Source of the DNA: Bacillus sp. 1780r2a1
GTDB taxonomy: Bacteria > Bacillota > Bacilli > Bacillales > Bacillaceae_H
Direction of reading: 5' to 3'
Assembly: GCA_024134725.1 (NCBI GenBank)
Contig: CP099863.1
Coordinates: forward strand, 2,787,258 to 2,851,257
Length of the DNA: 64,000 bases
Numbering within the stretch: the first letter of the stretch is position 1; every line of letters begins with the position of its first letter. Under the pieces are notes generated by a model. That model had not been told where the DNA came from. It did no database searches and was given only the letters and a program-made list of their open reading frames with translations. Below are positions 50,476 through 59,470 of the stretch, one piece after another. The position numbers were made by a program, and so were the translations under genes.

Positions 50476-51717
50476 TTATTCGTAGATACTGATTTCTTTA
50501 TTCGCCTGCTCTTCTGCTTTTTGTAGCGCTTCTTTTAACTCACTTTGTCCAAGAAGAGCACTTAAAAATTGGTTGTTAAAATTGTTCATGATGATAGGGA
50601 GGTATGGACCGTCCTGCCACACAGTTGCATAGGAAGCTCCAGCGACAAGTGCTTTTCTTTTTTCATCATTTGCATATCCCAGTCTATCTGCAACAGACTT
50701 TCTTGTTGGTAAAGCAAAACCTTTGCTTGTCCAAATTTCCATCCCTTCTTTTCCTGTTAAATATTCAATAAGTTTCCAAGATGCCTCTTTTTGCTTGGAT
50801 TCTGCATTCATCACATATCCCACTGCAAAAGCCATGGTTCCTCGTTTCTTATTCACCGTTGGTACTTCGGCTGTACCATAATCTAAATGCGGAAATGATT
50901 GATCAAGAAATGGAATCATCCAATTTCCTTCTACTACCATTGCCACTTTTTCTTGAGCAAACATATCAGTACCTGAATTAGCTCCAACATCAGATGGCTG
51001 AACAGACGTTTTATCCTTTTGATACTGATCTACAATAGGTTGTAGCGCATCGATTACTTCTTTGCTTGCAAAATTAGCTTTGTTATCTTTTACAACATCT
51101 CCACCATTTGATTCAGCAATATAGAAAAGCCTCGCTAACTCAGGCGATACGCCTAGACCTTTGATACCTTGTTTTTCAAAAACCTTTGATACTTCAATGA
51201 GCTCATCCCAGGTTGTTGGAACTTCTACCCCTGCTTCTTTAAAGAGCTTTTTATTATAAAAAAGTGCTAAAGTTGAATAATCTTTTGGAAATCCATACGT
51301 TTTACCATCCTTTTGAAACGCTTTCAACATTGGGGTTTCAAAGTCTTCAACATCAAATTCTTTCTTCACGTAAGGGGTTAAGTCTTCAATAATTCCCGTT
51401 TCAATTAGGCCTGGTGCTTCTAACGCATCTAAATAAAACACATCAGGTCCATTGCCTCCAATTAAACGTGTTTTTAAAATATCCATGTACTGATCCGTAA
51501 TAACTTCATGTTTTACAGAGATTTCTGGATGCTTCTTTTCAAATTCAGCGATTGTTTGCTTCAATAATCGCATTTCTTCAGGATTTCCTCCCCATCCTGC
51601 TAACACCACTTCGGTTTTTTCAGCACTGCTTTTGGTTTCATTTGAACACCCTACTAAAGCGGTACTGGCTACAACCAAAAGTATGCTGAACATCATTAAC
51701 CACTTTTTATAGCTCAT
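50476..51717 (-). CDS. Sugar ABC transporter substrate-binding lipoprotein
   Basis: A 413-residue MalE-class (SBP_bac_1) binding protein. The lipobox is L-V-G-Cys24. Typical segments include KKHPEISVKHEVITDQ, GGNGPDVFYLD and TYGFPKDYSTLALFYNK. I start at ATG 51715-51717 after AAGGAGG; the frame is open seven codons upstream. The operon with an amylo-1,6-glucosidase-like enzyme suggests an alpha-glucoside or related sugar as ligand. Confidence 0.94.
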   Translation of the reverse strand: MSYKKWLMMFSILLVVASTALVGCSNETKSSAEKTEVVLAGWGGNPEEMRLLKQTIAEFEKKHPEISVKHEVITDQYMDILKTRLIGGNGPDVFYLDALEAPGLIETGIIEDLTPYVKKEFDVEDFETPMLKAFQKDGKTYGFPKDYSTLALFYNKKLFKEAGVEVPTTWDELIEVSKVFEKQGIKGLGVSPELARLFYIAESNGGDVVKDNKANFASKEVIDALQPIVDQYQKDKTSVQPSDVGANSGTDMFAQEKVAMVVEGNWMIPFLDQSFPHLDYGTAEVPTVNKKRGTMAFAVGYVMNAESKQKEASWKLIEYLTGKEGMEIWTSKGFALPTRKSVADRLGYANDEKRKALVAGASYATVWQDGPYLPIIMNNFNNQFLSALLGQSELKEALQKAEEQANKEISIYE

Positions 51718-51778
51718 CAACCATTCCTCCTTCGTCATCTATGAGCCGAGCAGGATTTTCCACTCGACTCATAAATGA

Positions 51779-53896
51779 TTATGAACAATTTACCATGCGA
51801 CAATTTGTTATTAATTCGTAGCCCGTTGAGTTTTCTAGCACTTGTAATACGTGTTCATTGTTGTCCTTCACTACTTTTACGGAAAGCATTCCTTCACCAA
51901 TCTGAATATGCTGAACCGTTAAATCATGCATGTTATTCAGTAAGATTGGGTTGATCTTAATCTGCTTCTTCATGCTGTTTGGAAACAACTGCAACATTGT
52001 CTGAACAAACGTTAACGGTGTCCCTGCCGCCCACGCTTGAGGAGAACAAGCAACCGGATATTTCACTGGTTTGCCATTTGATTTGGAATAGCCACAAAAC
52101 AGTTCTGGCAAGCGGTCATATTCAAAGTATGTTGATGCATTAACTAAGCCTTCTATGACTTTATTTGCTTCACGTTGTTTTCCTACCTTGCTAAGCCCTA
52201 GCAAAATCATACTGTTATCGTGAGGCCATATGCTTCCATCATGATAGCTCATTGGGTTATACCCTGCCTCTCCCTCACCCATTGTACGAATACCATAGCC
52301 AGAAAACATTTTATCGGATAACAACATGCTTGCTACGTGGTCTACTTTGTCTGAACTTAACATATCCGCAAATAAAATGTGACCTGGATTAGAAGTAATC
52401 GTTTCTACCTTTTTCTTATGCTCGTCTAGTGCAATTGCATAGAAGGACACATCATCCATCCAAAACTCTTGTTCAAACTTTTCTTTTAGTAGAGCTGCTT
52501 CATTACGTAACTTCTCAGCTTTCTCTGTTTTCCCAATTTGCTCATAGAGATTTGCAACTTCAAATTTCGCCTGATATGCGTAGCCTTGTACTTCTGCTAA
52601 AGCGATTGGTGTTTTAGCATATTCACCATTTTTATGCACTACTGAATCTGCTGAATCTTTCCAACCTTGATTAGCAATTCCTTTACTAGATTCTTGGTGG
52701 TATTCTAAAAATAAATCCCCGTCTCGATCTCCATATTCATCAATCCACATTAGTGCTTTATCAATATTGTTTTCAAGCTCATATACAAGCTTCATGTCTC
52801 CTGTCCACTTTACATACTCTGTTAATAAAATTAGAAATAAAGGAGTAGCATCAATCGTTCCGTAATACGGCGTAAATGGAATTTGATTCGTGTTAGCCAA
52901 CTCTCCATATCGAATCTCATGCATGATTTTCCCTGGTTGTTCATCTCTCCATGAATTTAAAGTTTCACCTTGATACGCTGCCATAGTTAAAAGTGTACCC
53001 TTTGCAATGCTTGAATTGAAAGGAAGCATTTGTAAAGCGGCGATTAAACTGTCTCGACCGAATGGAACACCAAACCACGGTAAACCAGCAACAGGGAACT
53101 CTCCATATCCTACGTCAGTTAATAGCACACGCAGATCGTTCATCCCTCGATTTATTAACCTTTGAATTGATTCATGATTTGTTTGTACTTTCGTCGATTG
53201 TTCTTCCCACTTTTTATATGAATCTTTTAGCTCAGAGAGTGCTACCTTAACTGGAAGTTTAGCTTTAGGATCATCCTGTCCAATCTGTGGTTGGATAGTG
53301 AACACCACTTCTTCTGCTTCCTGATGATCTAATGAAAAATGAAAGTCAATTTGCCCTTCTTCCGTTACTGAAGTTGCTGGACGATCCCATGCAATATTTG
53401 TAGCACGATAAATATCATCTGCTCCCATATATTTAAATACTAAGCTTTGCTCACCAATGGTTTGTCCACTTCTTTTTCCTACATGACCCGTTTGAAAACC
53501 TCGAACAATAAACATGTCATTAAAATCAACATCCATATGAACTGTAATCGTAAAATCTACACGCTTTGGAAAGTAATTTTTAAGCTTAATTGTCTCATAT
53601 AATACACCGTCATAAATAAAGCGCTCACGTAAAATTTCAATCGATTCACGCCATAGAATAAGATTTTCTTCATTTTCCATATGGGGGTTGGTTAACCGAA
53701 TAGTTGCCATATAGTTTTCATCAGCATCTGAAGCTAGTAAAATTGGATTCTCACCATTTATCTTTATATTAAGTCCGCTCAAAAAGCGAGTATCCTTTGT
53801 ATATAAACCTAAGCCATACTGATGATTTTTAGTGATATTTCCCATTTGATCTGTTAACAGAAATAAATCATTTTCTTTAATTACACGATAATCCAT
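51779..53896 (-). CDS. Amylo-alpha-1,6-glucosidase-like glycoside hydrolase
   Basis: A 705-residue cytoplasmic protein. An N-terminal beta-sandwich (about 1-220, glycogen-debranching N-domain; LYTKDTRFLSGL) precedes an (alpha/alpha)6 barrel with WFGVPFGRDSLIAAL, NQGWKDSADSV and SYHDGSIWPHDN, the usual catalytic-pocket segments of GDE_C/GH63-related enzymes. No signal peptide, so the sugar must be imported by the ABC system encoded downstream. The substrate is not fixed by sequence. ATG follows AGGAGGAG; LacI-type palindromes lie just upstream. Confidence 0.9.
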   Translation of the reverse strand: MDYRVIKENDLFLLTDQMGNITKNHQYGLGLYTKDTRFLSGLNIKINGENPILLASDADENYMATIRLTNPHMENEENLILWRESIEILRERFIYDGVLYETIKLKNYFPKRVDFTITVHMDVDFNDMFIVRGFQTGHVGKRSGQTIGEQSLVFKYMGADDIYRATNIAWDRPATSVTEEGQIDFHFSLDHQEAEEVVFTIQPQIGQDDPKAKLPVKVALSELKDSYKKWEEQSTKVQTNHESIQRLINRGMNDLRVLLTDVGYGEFPVAGLPWFGVPFGRDSLIAALQMLPFNSSIAKGTLLTMAAYQGETLNSWRDEQPGKIMHEIRYGELANTNQIPFTPYYGTIDATPLFLILLTEYVKWTGDMKLVYELENNIDKALMWIDEYGDRDGDLFLEYHQESSKGIANQGWKDSADSVVHKNGEYAKTPIALAEVQGYAYQAKFEVANLYEQIGKTEKAEKLRNEAALLKEKFEQEFWMDDVSFYAIALDEHKKKVETITSNPGHILFADMLSSDKVDHVASMLLSDKMFSGYGIRTMGEGEAGYNPMSYHDGSIWPHDNSMILLGLSKVGKQREANKVIEGLVNASTYFEYDRLPELFCGYSKSNGKPVKYPVACSPQAWAAGTPLTFVQTMLQLFPNSMKKQIKINPILLNNMHDLTVQHIQIGEGMLSVKVVKDNNEHVLQVLENSTGYELITNCRMVNCS

Positions 53897-53914
53897 TACT
53901 ACTCCTCCTATTTA

Positions 53915-53928
53915 CCAAAACGTTTTGG
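53915..53928. promoter_or_regulatory. LacI-type operator (proximal)
   Basis: The perfect 14-bp palindrome CCAAAACGTTTTGG lies 19 bases before the glucosidase start codon and shares its core with two other sites flanking the lacI-type gene. Confidence 0.8.
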
Positions 53929-53937
53929 ATTTATTTC

Positions 53938-53973
53938 ATAAGAAAAATCCGAAACGTTTCGGATTTTTCTTAT
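53938..53973. promoter_or_regulatory. 36-bp perfect palindrome: LacI operator and terminator
   Basis: A perfect 36-bp palindrome centred on CCGAAACGTTTCGG. Its core is a LacI-family operator; its GGATTTTTCTT arm and position 13 bases after the lacI-type stop codon make it a rho-independent terminator as well. Confidence 0.8.
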
Positions 53974-53985
53974 ATTAAAAACCAC

Positions 53986-55002
53986 TTATTCGTGGCTTTT
54001 AGCTGTCGTCTCTCTAATAATGAGTTCTGTCTCTAAATATCGCTCCATATTTGTAGACCGATTCTCTAATATCTCAATCAATAAATCTGCGGCTTCATAC
54101 CCTATCTGATACACTTCTTGCCCTACTGTTGTCAGTTGAGGTGATGAGTAAGCAGCGAGCATAATATTGTCATAGCCTACGATAGAAATTTGATCAGGTA
54201 CCCTTCTCCCCAAGCGCTTACAAGCCTTTAATGCACCTAATGCCATCAAGTCACTTGCACAAAAAAGAGATGTGATTTCCTCGTTAGCTTTTAGTAACTC
54301 ATATGCTTGTTGTTCTGCAACGGCTTCTTCAAACTCTCCGTTTACAATCCAGCTTTGACGTATATCAATACCGTGCTCTTCCAAAGTGTCTAAATACCCT
54401 TTAAGCCTTTCTTGGCTCACAAACGCATCTTCACTTCCGTTTATCATTCCAATGTGCACGTGTCCTAATTGCACTAAATGTTCAACTGCTTTCTTAGCAC
54501 CTAGCTTGTTATCTGTTGTAACATAACCAACTAAATCTGAACGAATTGGAATATCGACAAGGACGCAGGGAATGTTGCTTTCAAGTACTTCCGTTAGGTA
54601 CGGATCATCCTTTTTAATTCCTTGAATGATTGCTCCATCCACTCTTCTTTCTTTGCAAAGCTGCGTATACGTTTTCTCGCGTTGTTTTGTTGTATTAGTG
54701 TTAAATAAAATCAAATCATAGCCTAAAAGAGAGGCTCTTTCATTTACTCCACATAACACCTCAAAGGTGAAATTATCTTTTACACTTTCTCGACTGATTC
54801 CTGACACAAGTAAACCAATTGTTTTCGACTTTTGCATAACCAAACCACGAGCTAAAGTATTTGGGCTATAATTCAGCTCTTTAGCTACATTCATAATCTT
54901 TTGCCTAGTCTTCTCATTCACATCAGAATAGCCATTTAACGCACGAGATACCGTCGTAATAGAGACACCTGCAACTTTCGCAATATCTTTTATAGTTGTC
55001 AA
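53986..55002 (-). CDS. LacI-family transcriptional regulator
   Basis: A 338-residue LacI repressor. The HTH (3-25) is TIKDIAKVAGVSITTVSRALNG split over two helices, then the hinge YSPNTLARGL and a periplasmic-binding-like sensor domain. The start is TTG 55000-55002 behind GGAGGAG. Three near-identical operators (core AAACGTTT) at 53915, 53938 and 55013 indicate control of itself and of the glucosidase/ABC operon downstream. Confidence 0.95.
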   Translation of the reverse strand: MTTIKDIAKVAGVSITTVSRALNGYSDVNEKTRQKIMNVAKELNYSPNTLARGLVMQKSKTIGLLVSGISRESVKDNFTFEVLCGVNERASLLGYDLILFNTNTTKQREKTYTQLCKERRVDGAIIQGIKKDDPYLTEVLESNIPCVLVDIPIRSDLVGYVTTDNKLGAKKAVEHLVQLGHVHIGMINGSEDAFVSQERLKGYLDTLEEHGIDIRQSWIVNGEFEEAVAEQQAYELLKANEEITSLFCASDLMALGALKACKRLGRRVPDQISIVGYDNIMLAAYSSPQLTTVGQEVYQIGYEAADLLIEILENRSTNMERYLETELIIRETTAKSHE

Positions 55003-55012
55003 TTACACTCCT

Positions 55013-55061
55013 CCAAAACGTTTCGGATAACTTATGAGAACATTGTAACGCTTTCAAAATG
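55013..55061 (-). promoter_or_regulatory. lacI-type gene promoter with operator
   Basis: The near-palindrome CCAAAACGTTTCGG (55013-55026) lies next to the ribosome binding site. Upstream on the minus strand TTGAAA and TAAGTT are 17 bp apart. TGAAAGCGTTACAA overlapping the -35 resembles a cre half but lacks the final CA in register. Confidence 0.6.
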
Positions 55062-55072
55062 ATTTTTCAAGA

Positions 55073-55109
55073 CAAAAAACACCTAAAACAGATTAATCTA
55101 TTTTAGGTG
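55073..55109 (-). terminator. Terminator of the sensor kinase gene
   Basis: A long stem CACCTAAAA.../...TTTTAGGTG (55080-55109) overlaps the stop codon and is followed by six U on the minus strand. Confidence 0.85.
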
Positions 55110-56379
55110 ACGTTTTTTCACAAAGTGGTAGCTCAATTGAAAAGCATGTTCCTTTTCCTTTTTCGCTTGTGACTTGAACCTTCCCCTGCATGTAATGAAT
55201 AATACGAAAAGAGACCATTGTCCCTAGGCCCGTTCCTTTTTCTTTAGTCGTAAAATAAGGCTCTCCTAAGCGGCTAATCTGCTCGCTCGTCATTCCACAC
55301 CCCGTATCATGAATCTCTACCGTAACTGTCTCTCCGCTTTTTTTTAGCTTTACTTCGAGCTTCCCCCCGTTAGGCATGGCTTCAATACTATTTTTGACTA
55401 AGTTAATAAAGCATTGTTGAAGCTTCCTTCGTTCTCCACACACTTGAGCTTGCTCATGTAAAAGAGAAGGAGGCGGTAAAACGACACCGTTCATATTTGC
55501 AAGTGGCTTCATAATTTGTAAAACATGCTGAATTTCCACTCCTACATCTACTTTTTCCGGTCGCTCAGGGGCTGAATTTGCAAAAAGTAAATAATCATCA
55601 ATAATATCCTTTGCTCGATCAAGCTCATCAATTGCAATTGATAAATACCGCTTCTTTACGGGATCTTGTTCATCTTCCCCTAGCATTTGCATAAAACCTC
55701 GGCTAGCTGTTAATGGATTTCGTACTTCATGTGAAATACTCGCTGCTAGGTGACTGACAACTTCTAGCTTTTCAGCTTTCACTAATCGTTTAAGAATTGA
55801 TAAATTGGTTCGAATAGCTTCCCATAAAATAGTAATAACTAGCGTACCAATTACATCTAGGCAAACAAATTCAATCCATAAAAAAGTTGGCAGCGCAATA
55901 TCAAAAACAAAAATTGAGACTCCCATAGCCAACAGTGCACCTAAGAGGCTCATTAGTGTACTTGCTATAATCCTTTGTTGCAAGGACATCGTTAAGAATT
56001 TCTTTGCAAGTATGAATAATGGAATACTTAAAATTGGTAAAGCTATTAGCGTAACGTAAAACCCTACCCCTCCTATTAGAAAGCGTATTGTTAAAATCAA
56101 TACAAAAAGAAAAGCACCTAATCCTGCTCCTCCGTATAATGTTCCTAAGATATATGGGATACGCCGCAGGTCAATATTGTATAAATCAGGGACAATAACA
56201 GCATCAACTGGAAAAAGCATGCATAACAAGATAGAAAGGATTGGAAATATTGCTATTGTCCAATTTTTTAACCAATCTATTTGTTTTGCATACTTTAATA
56301 AATAGTACATTTGAACTAAAAATAATGGTAATAATATAAACAAAAAGTTAATTAATAAATCTTTTGTGAAAAAGCTCAT
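55093..56379 (-). CDS. kinB: KinB-like membrane sensor histidine kinase
   Basis: A 428-residue kinase. Six or so N-terminal helices (about 8-190, 5TMR_LYT-like) precede HisKA with His217 (ISHEVRNPLTASRGFMQML) and a HATPase domain (NLVKNSIEAMPNGG, GTGLGTMVSFRI). The length and architecture equal B. subtilis KinB, a phosphorelay kinase that feeds Spo0F and initiates sporulation. There is no cognate response regulator next to it, as expected for a phosphorelay kinase. Other orphan Kin proteins are the alternative. The ribosome binding site is weak. Confidence 0.8.
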   Translation of the reverse strand: MSFFTKDLLINFLFILLPLFLVQMYYLLKYAKQIDWLKNWTIAIFPILSILLCMLFPVDAVIVPDLYNIDLRRIPYILGTLYGGAGLGAFLFVLILTIRFLIGGVGFYVTLIALPILSIPLFILAKKFLTMSLQQRIIASTLMSLLGALLAMGVSIFVFDIALPTFLWIEFVCLDVIGTLVITILWEAIRTNLSILKRLVKAEKLEVVSHLAASISHEVRNPLTASRGFMQMLGEDEQDPVKKRYLSIAIDELDRAKDIIDDYLLFANSAPERPEKVDVGVEIQHVLQIMKPLANMNGVVLPPPSLLHEQAQVCGERRKLQQCFINLVKNSIEAMPNGGKLEVKLKKSGETVTVEIHDTGCGMTSEQISRLGEPYFTTKEKGTGLGTMVSFRIIHYMQGKVQVTSEKGKGTCFSIELPLCEKTSPKID

Positions 56380-56497
56380 TCATTCACCGGTCTTTCAACA
56401 TATTCTTCAACTAGCTCTACTTATCTACTTGTTAGAATACTGCATTCTCACCTTTTTTGAAATAGCTTTTTCACAATTTGTTACAAATTTGGTTGAA

Positions 56498-57463
56498 TTA
56501 TTGAGATAATTGGTTCAACCTACGACGACCAATTTCATACTCTTCTATCATTTGCTTAAAAAGCTCTTGTACAGTTGGAATAGTCGAAATTAAACCAATA
56601 ACTTGACCAGCCCATCCAAACCCTTCTTTTTCATTGTTCTCGTATATATAACGGCAGTTAGCTTTTCCACTAATCACGTCTTGTAATTCTTCGTACCGTT
56701 CTCCCATACGCTCGCGTTCTACAATCGCAAGTGTATAATCTGACTTTAATACGCGTCCAGGGGCACCTAAAGAACGTTTTATGACAAGTGTATCTCTTTC
56801 CGTCCCTTCAACAATTGCTTGTTTGTAGCTCTCACCTGCATGTACACATTCCTTTGTAGCAATAAATCTTGTTCCCATTTCAATTCCCTCTGCTCCTAGC
56901 GCAAATGCAGCTAAAAGACCTTGACCGTTTCCAATTCCTCCACTAGCTAATACGGGAATGGACACTGCTTGAGCTACTCTAGGAATGAGTACCATCGTTC
57001 CTAAATCGTCTCTCCCAATATGTCCACCTGCTTCTTGACCAACAGCCATAACCGCATCTGCACCTAGCTCTTCTGCTTTTTGTGCTTGTCTCACGTTAGA
57101 AACAAGAACCAATGTTTTAATATTAGTGCCTTTTAACCGATCAATAATTGGAGCTGGATTCGCTCCTGTAATAGAAACAACCGGTACTTCTTCAGCGATT
57201 GCTACTTCTAAAAGCTCTTCATAAGAAGTACCACTTTGTCCTCCAACAGCAAAGTTAACACCAAAAGGAAAAGAAGTAAGTGACCTAACCTTATGAATCT
57301 CACGGGTAAGGTTTTCTTTTGTCTTTAGAGTCATAGCCGTAATTTGTCCAAGTCCACCTGCGTTTGATACAGCTGCAGCTAGCTCACTATAAGCTAGATA
57401 AGCTAAACCACCTTGAACGATTGGATAGCGAATTCCTAGTAGCTCAGTAACACGTGTTTTCAT
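56498..57463 (-). CDS. Nitronate monooxygenase / FMN-dependent 2-nitropropane dioxygenase-like
   Basis: A 321-residue FMN TIM-barrel enzyme. PIVQGGLAYLAYSELAAAVSNAGGLG, the EAGGHIGR loop with the probable catalytic His and LASGGIGNGQGLLAAFALGA are characteristic (each quoted in part). It would oxidise alkyl nitronates; FabK-type enoyl reductases are close relatives, but no fatty-acid genes are adjacent. ATG follows AAAAGGGGAGGG. Confidence 0.88.
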   Translation of the reverse strand: MKTRVTELLGIRYPIVQGGLAYLAYSELAAAVSNAGGLGQITAMTLKTKENLTREIHKVRSLTSFPFGVNFAVGGQSGTSYEELLEVAIAEEVPVVSITGANPAPIIDRLKGTNIKTLVLVSNVRQAQKAEELGADAVMAVGQEAGGHIGRDDLGTMVLIPRVAQAVSIPVLASGGIGNGQGLLAAFALGAEGIEMGTRFIATKECVHAGESYKQAIVEGTERDTLVIKRSLGAPGRVLKSDYTLAIVERERMGERYEELQDVISGKANCRYIYENNEKEGFGWAGQVIGLISTIPTVQELFKQMIEEYEIGRRRLNQLSQ

Positions 57464-57622
57464 CAGTTGCCCTCCCCTTTTACATCAAATCTATCTTTTA
57501 TTATGCCAAAAAGCTCCTACTACCTCTACTATATTCTGCTTCCCTTCTTCTATGTCTTTCGTGAAACTAAATATATGTTAGAATAAAAATGGAAATTACC
57601 ATGGAAAGAAGGCATACTTTAA

Positions 57623-58372
57623 ATGCATATTTCAATTATTTTAACAATGCTAGCTGTTGGGCTTATCTTAGGTTTTGTGGGAGCAGGAGGTTCTGGATTT
57701 ATTATTTCTCTTTTAACATTATTCTTTAACGTTCCTGTTCATATTGCTTTAGCTACTGCTCTGGCAGCCATGATTTTCTCTTCTCTTTCCGGTGCCATCA
57801 GCCACTACCGTGAGGGAAATGTTTCACTTAAATCAGGCATTATTATTGGGGTTGTAGGTGCTTTAGGAGCATGGCTTGGCTCTCACTTTTCAAGCTTTAT
57901 ACCCGAGGAGCAATTAACTTGGTTGACAGCCAGCATGTTATTTTTATCGGGCGTTTTACTATGGGTGCGAACTGTTGTGCTATCAAGAAAATCCGGCAAC
58001 ACCCCAATACCGCAGGGCGCTCATTTTGTGATAGCGTCCATATTAATTGGAGTAGTAACCGGGCTCTTATCCGGCATGTTCGGTATAGGATCCACTCCAT
58101 TCATTCAGCTTGGACTAATGATGATACTTGGTTTATCGCTTCACAAGTCAGCGGGAACAACTATGTTAATCATTATTCCCATTGCCATTGGAGGAGGAAC
58201 AGGTTATTATCAACAGGGCTTTTTAGATATTCAATTATTATTTGAGGTAGTTGTTGGAACAATGGTAGGTTCATATATCGGTGCTAAGTTCACAAACCGC
58301 GTGCCAACACCCGTGTTAAAAACATCTCTTGTTGCTTTACCCATCTTTTCAGGCTTTTTGCTTATTGTATAA
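57623..58372 (+). CDS. TauE/SafE family membrane exporter
   Basis: A 249-residue permease with seven or eight helices of the sulfite exporter/DUF81 family. Two halves each begin with the glycine-rich pattern (GLILGFVGAGGSGF, GVVTGLLSGMFGIGSTP). It probably moves sulfonates, sulfite or related anions. AGAAGG lies ten bases before the ATG. It has its own terminator. Confidence 0.92.
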   Translation: MHISIILTMLAVGLILGFVGAGGSGFIISLLTLFFNVPVHIALATALAAMIFSSLSGAISHYREGNVSLKSGIIIGVVGALGAWLGSHFSSFIPEEQLTWLTASMLFLSGVLLWVRTVVLSRKSGNTPIPQGAHFVIASILIGVVTGLLSGMFGIGSTPFIQLGLMMILGLSLHKSAGTTMLIIIPIAIGGGTGYYQQGFLDIQLLFEVVVGTMVGSYIGAKFTNRVPTPVLKTSLVALPIFSGFLLIV

Positions 58373-58403
58373 AAAAGCGCATTCCTATGCGCTTTTTTTT
58401 TTA
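58371..58403. terminator. Bidirectional terminator
   Basis: A 12-bp stem AAAAAAGCGCAT/ATGCGCTTTTTT between convergent genes. Confidence 0.92.
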
Positions 58404-58406
58404 AGT

Positions 58407-59258
58407 TTATTGGACAACTAGCTTTATTTGATTTTGTGAAGGATCTTTTGTAAAGATAGCATGCTCTTCTTTGCTGACCTCTGCGCCTATCTCTTTCAAA
58501 CGATTCACCACTATATCTCGCTTTTTTTCATCTGGAAACTCAATTGTAAAATACTTCATGCCAGGGCTGCTTTCAGACGGTGCATCCGCTCCTCTTCCAT
58601 TCCAAATATTCACTCCAATATGGTGATGATATCGCCCTGTGGACATAAATAATGCTTGGTTAGGAAATTTGCTAACGACATCAAACCCTAGCTTTTCATA
58701 AAATACTTTTGTTTCTTCTAAATCAGCTACGTGCAAATGAATATGCCCCATTACTGTATGACTTGGTAACCCTGCCCACTTTTCATTTTTTGCTTCTGCT
58801 AACACAGCTTGAGCATCAAGGGGAAGCGTAGCCATTTTAACTTCATTATCACTCCACTCCCAGTTAGCATTAGATCGATCTCGATATATTTCAATTCCGT
58901 TACCATCAGGATCAGCTAAATATATCGCTTCACTGACTAAGTGATCAGAAGCTCCTTGCAATGGATACCCGGTTTTAACTAAATGACGAATAACCTCGCC
59001 TAAGTCAGCACGTGATGGTAATAGTAAGGCAAAGTGATAAAGGCCGGTTTTACGTTCCTGCTTGGGCTCTGGTCTAGAAAGCTGCTCTAATGTAACGAGA
59101 GGTGTTGTTCCGTCTGTTGTTAATACAGCTTTCGTACTGGATCTTGTTAGAACTTGAAAGCCTAACACCTCTTCATAGAAACGCAGCGATTTTACAATAT
59201 TATTTACGCGAAGCGCAACCTGGCTAACAAATGTATGAGGCTTTTGATGAAATGACAT
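58407..59258 (-). CDS. catE: CatE-like two-domain VOC protein (extradiol dioxygenase family)
   Basis: A 283-residue protein of two glyoxalase/VOC domains (8-125, 165-283), matching B. subtilis CatE (catechol 2,3-dioxygenase) in length and layout. Metal-ligand candidates are His in GHIHLHVADL and His in YHHHIGV. The third, Glu, is not obvious at the expected C-terminal place (DPSQNQIKLV), though the first domain has NGIEIY. Ring-cleavage activity is thus probable but not proven. It is preceded by a strong YodB/CatR-like palindrome, which fits a quinone/catechol response. Confidence 0.83.
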   Translation of the reverse strand: MSFHQKPHTFVSQVALRVNNIVKSLRFYEEVLGFQVLTRSSTKAVLTTDGTTPLVTLEQLSRPEPKQERKTGLYHFALLLPSRADLGEVIRHLVKTGYPLQGASDHLVSEAIYLADPDGNGIEIYRDRSNANWEWSDNEVKMATLPLDAQAVLAEAKNEKWAGLPSHTVMGHIHLHVADLEETKVFYEKLGFDVVSKFPNQALFMSTGRYHHHIGVNIWNGRGADAPSESSPGMKYFTIEFPDEKKRDIVVNRLKEIGAEVSKEEHAIFTKDPSQNQIKLVVQ

Positions 59259-59305
59259 TTTTTTCTCTCCTTCTTTTTTATTTAAAATCCACGGATATTT
59301 ATTTT

Positions 59306-59361
59306 ATATAATTAACTTACTTTATGTAAGTTAATTATATTATAAAAAGAAAATTCGTCAA
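59306..59361 (-). promoter_or_regulatory. catE promoter with HxlR/YodB-type operator
   Basis: Perfect 15-bp arms (ATATAATTAACTTAC and complement) flank TTTAT at 59306-59340. The inner ACTTAC...GTAAGT matches operators of DUF24/HxlR regulators such as YodB and CatR. A minus-strand TTGACG (59356-59361) - 16 bp - TATAAT (59334-59339) promoter overlaps it. Confidence 0.75.
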
Positions 59362-59470
59362 GTTGTTTTACTCCTTTACTTTAGTAATAAACTACTTTAT
59401 TACTTCATTAGCACGGACTCTTGAGAATCGTCATAAAGACATGATTTAATCAATGTCAGGAGGGGTGATT

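Noticed and set aside
55047..55061. cre (CcpA) site upstream of the lacI-type gene
   Set aside because: TGAAAGCGTTACAA matches the first half, but the terminal CA is out of register, so I did not call it.
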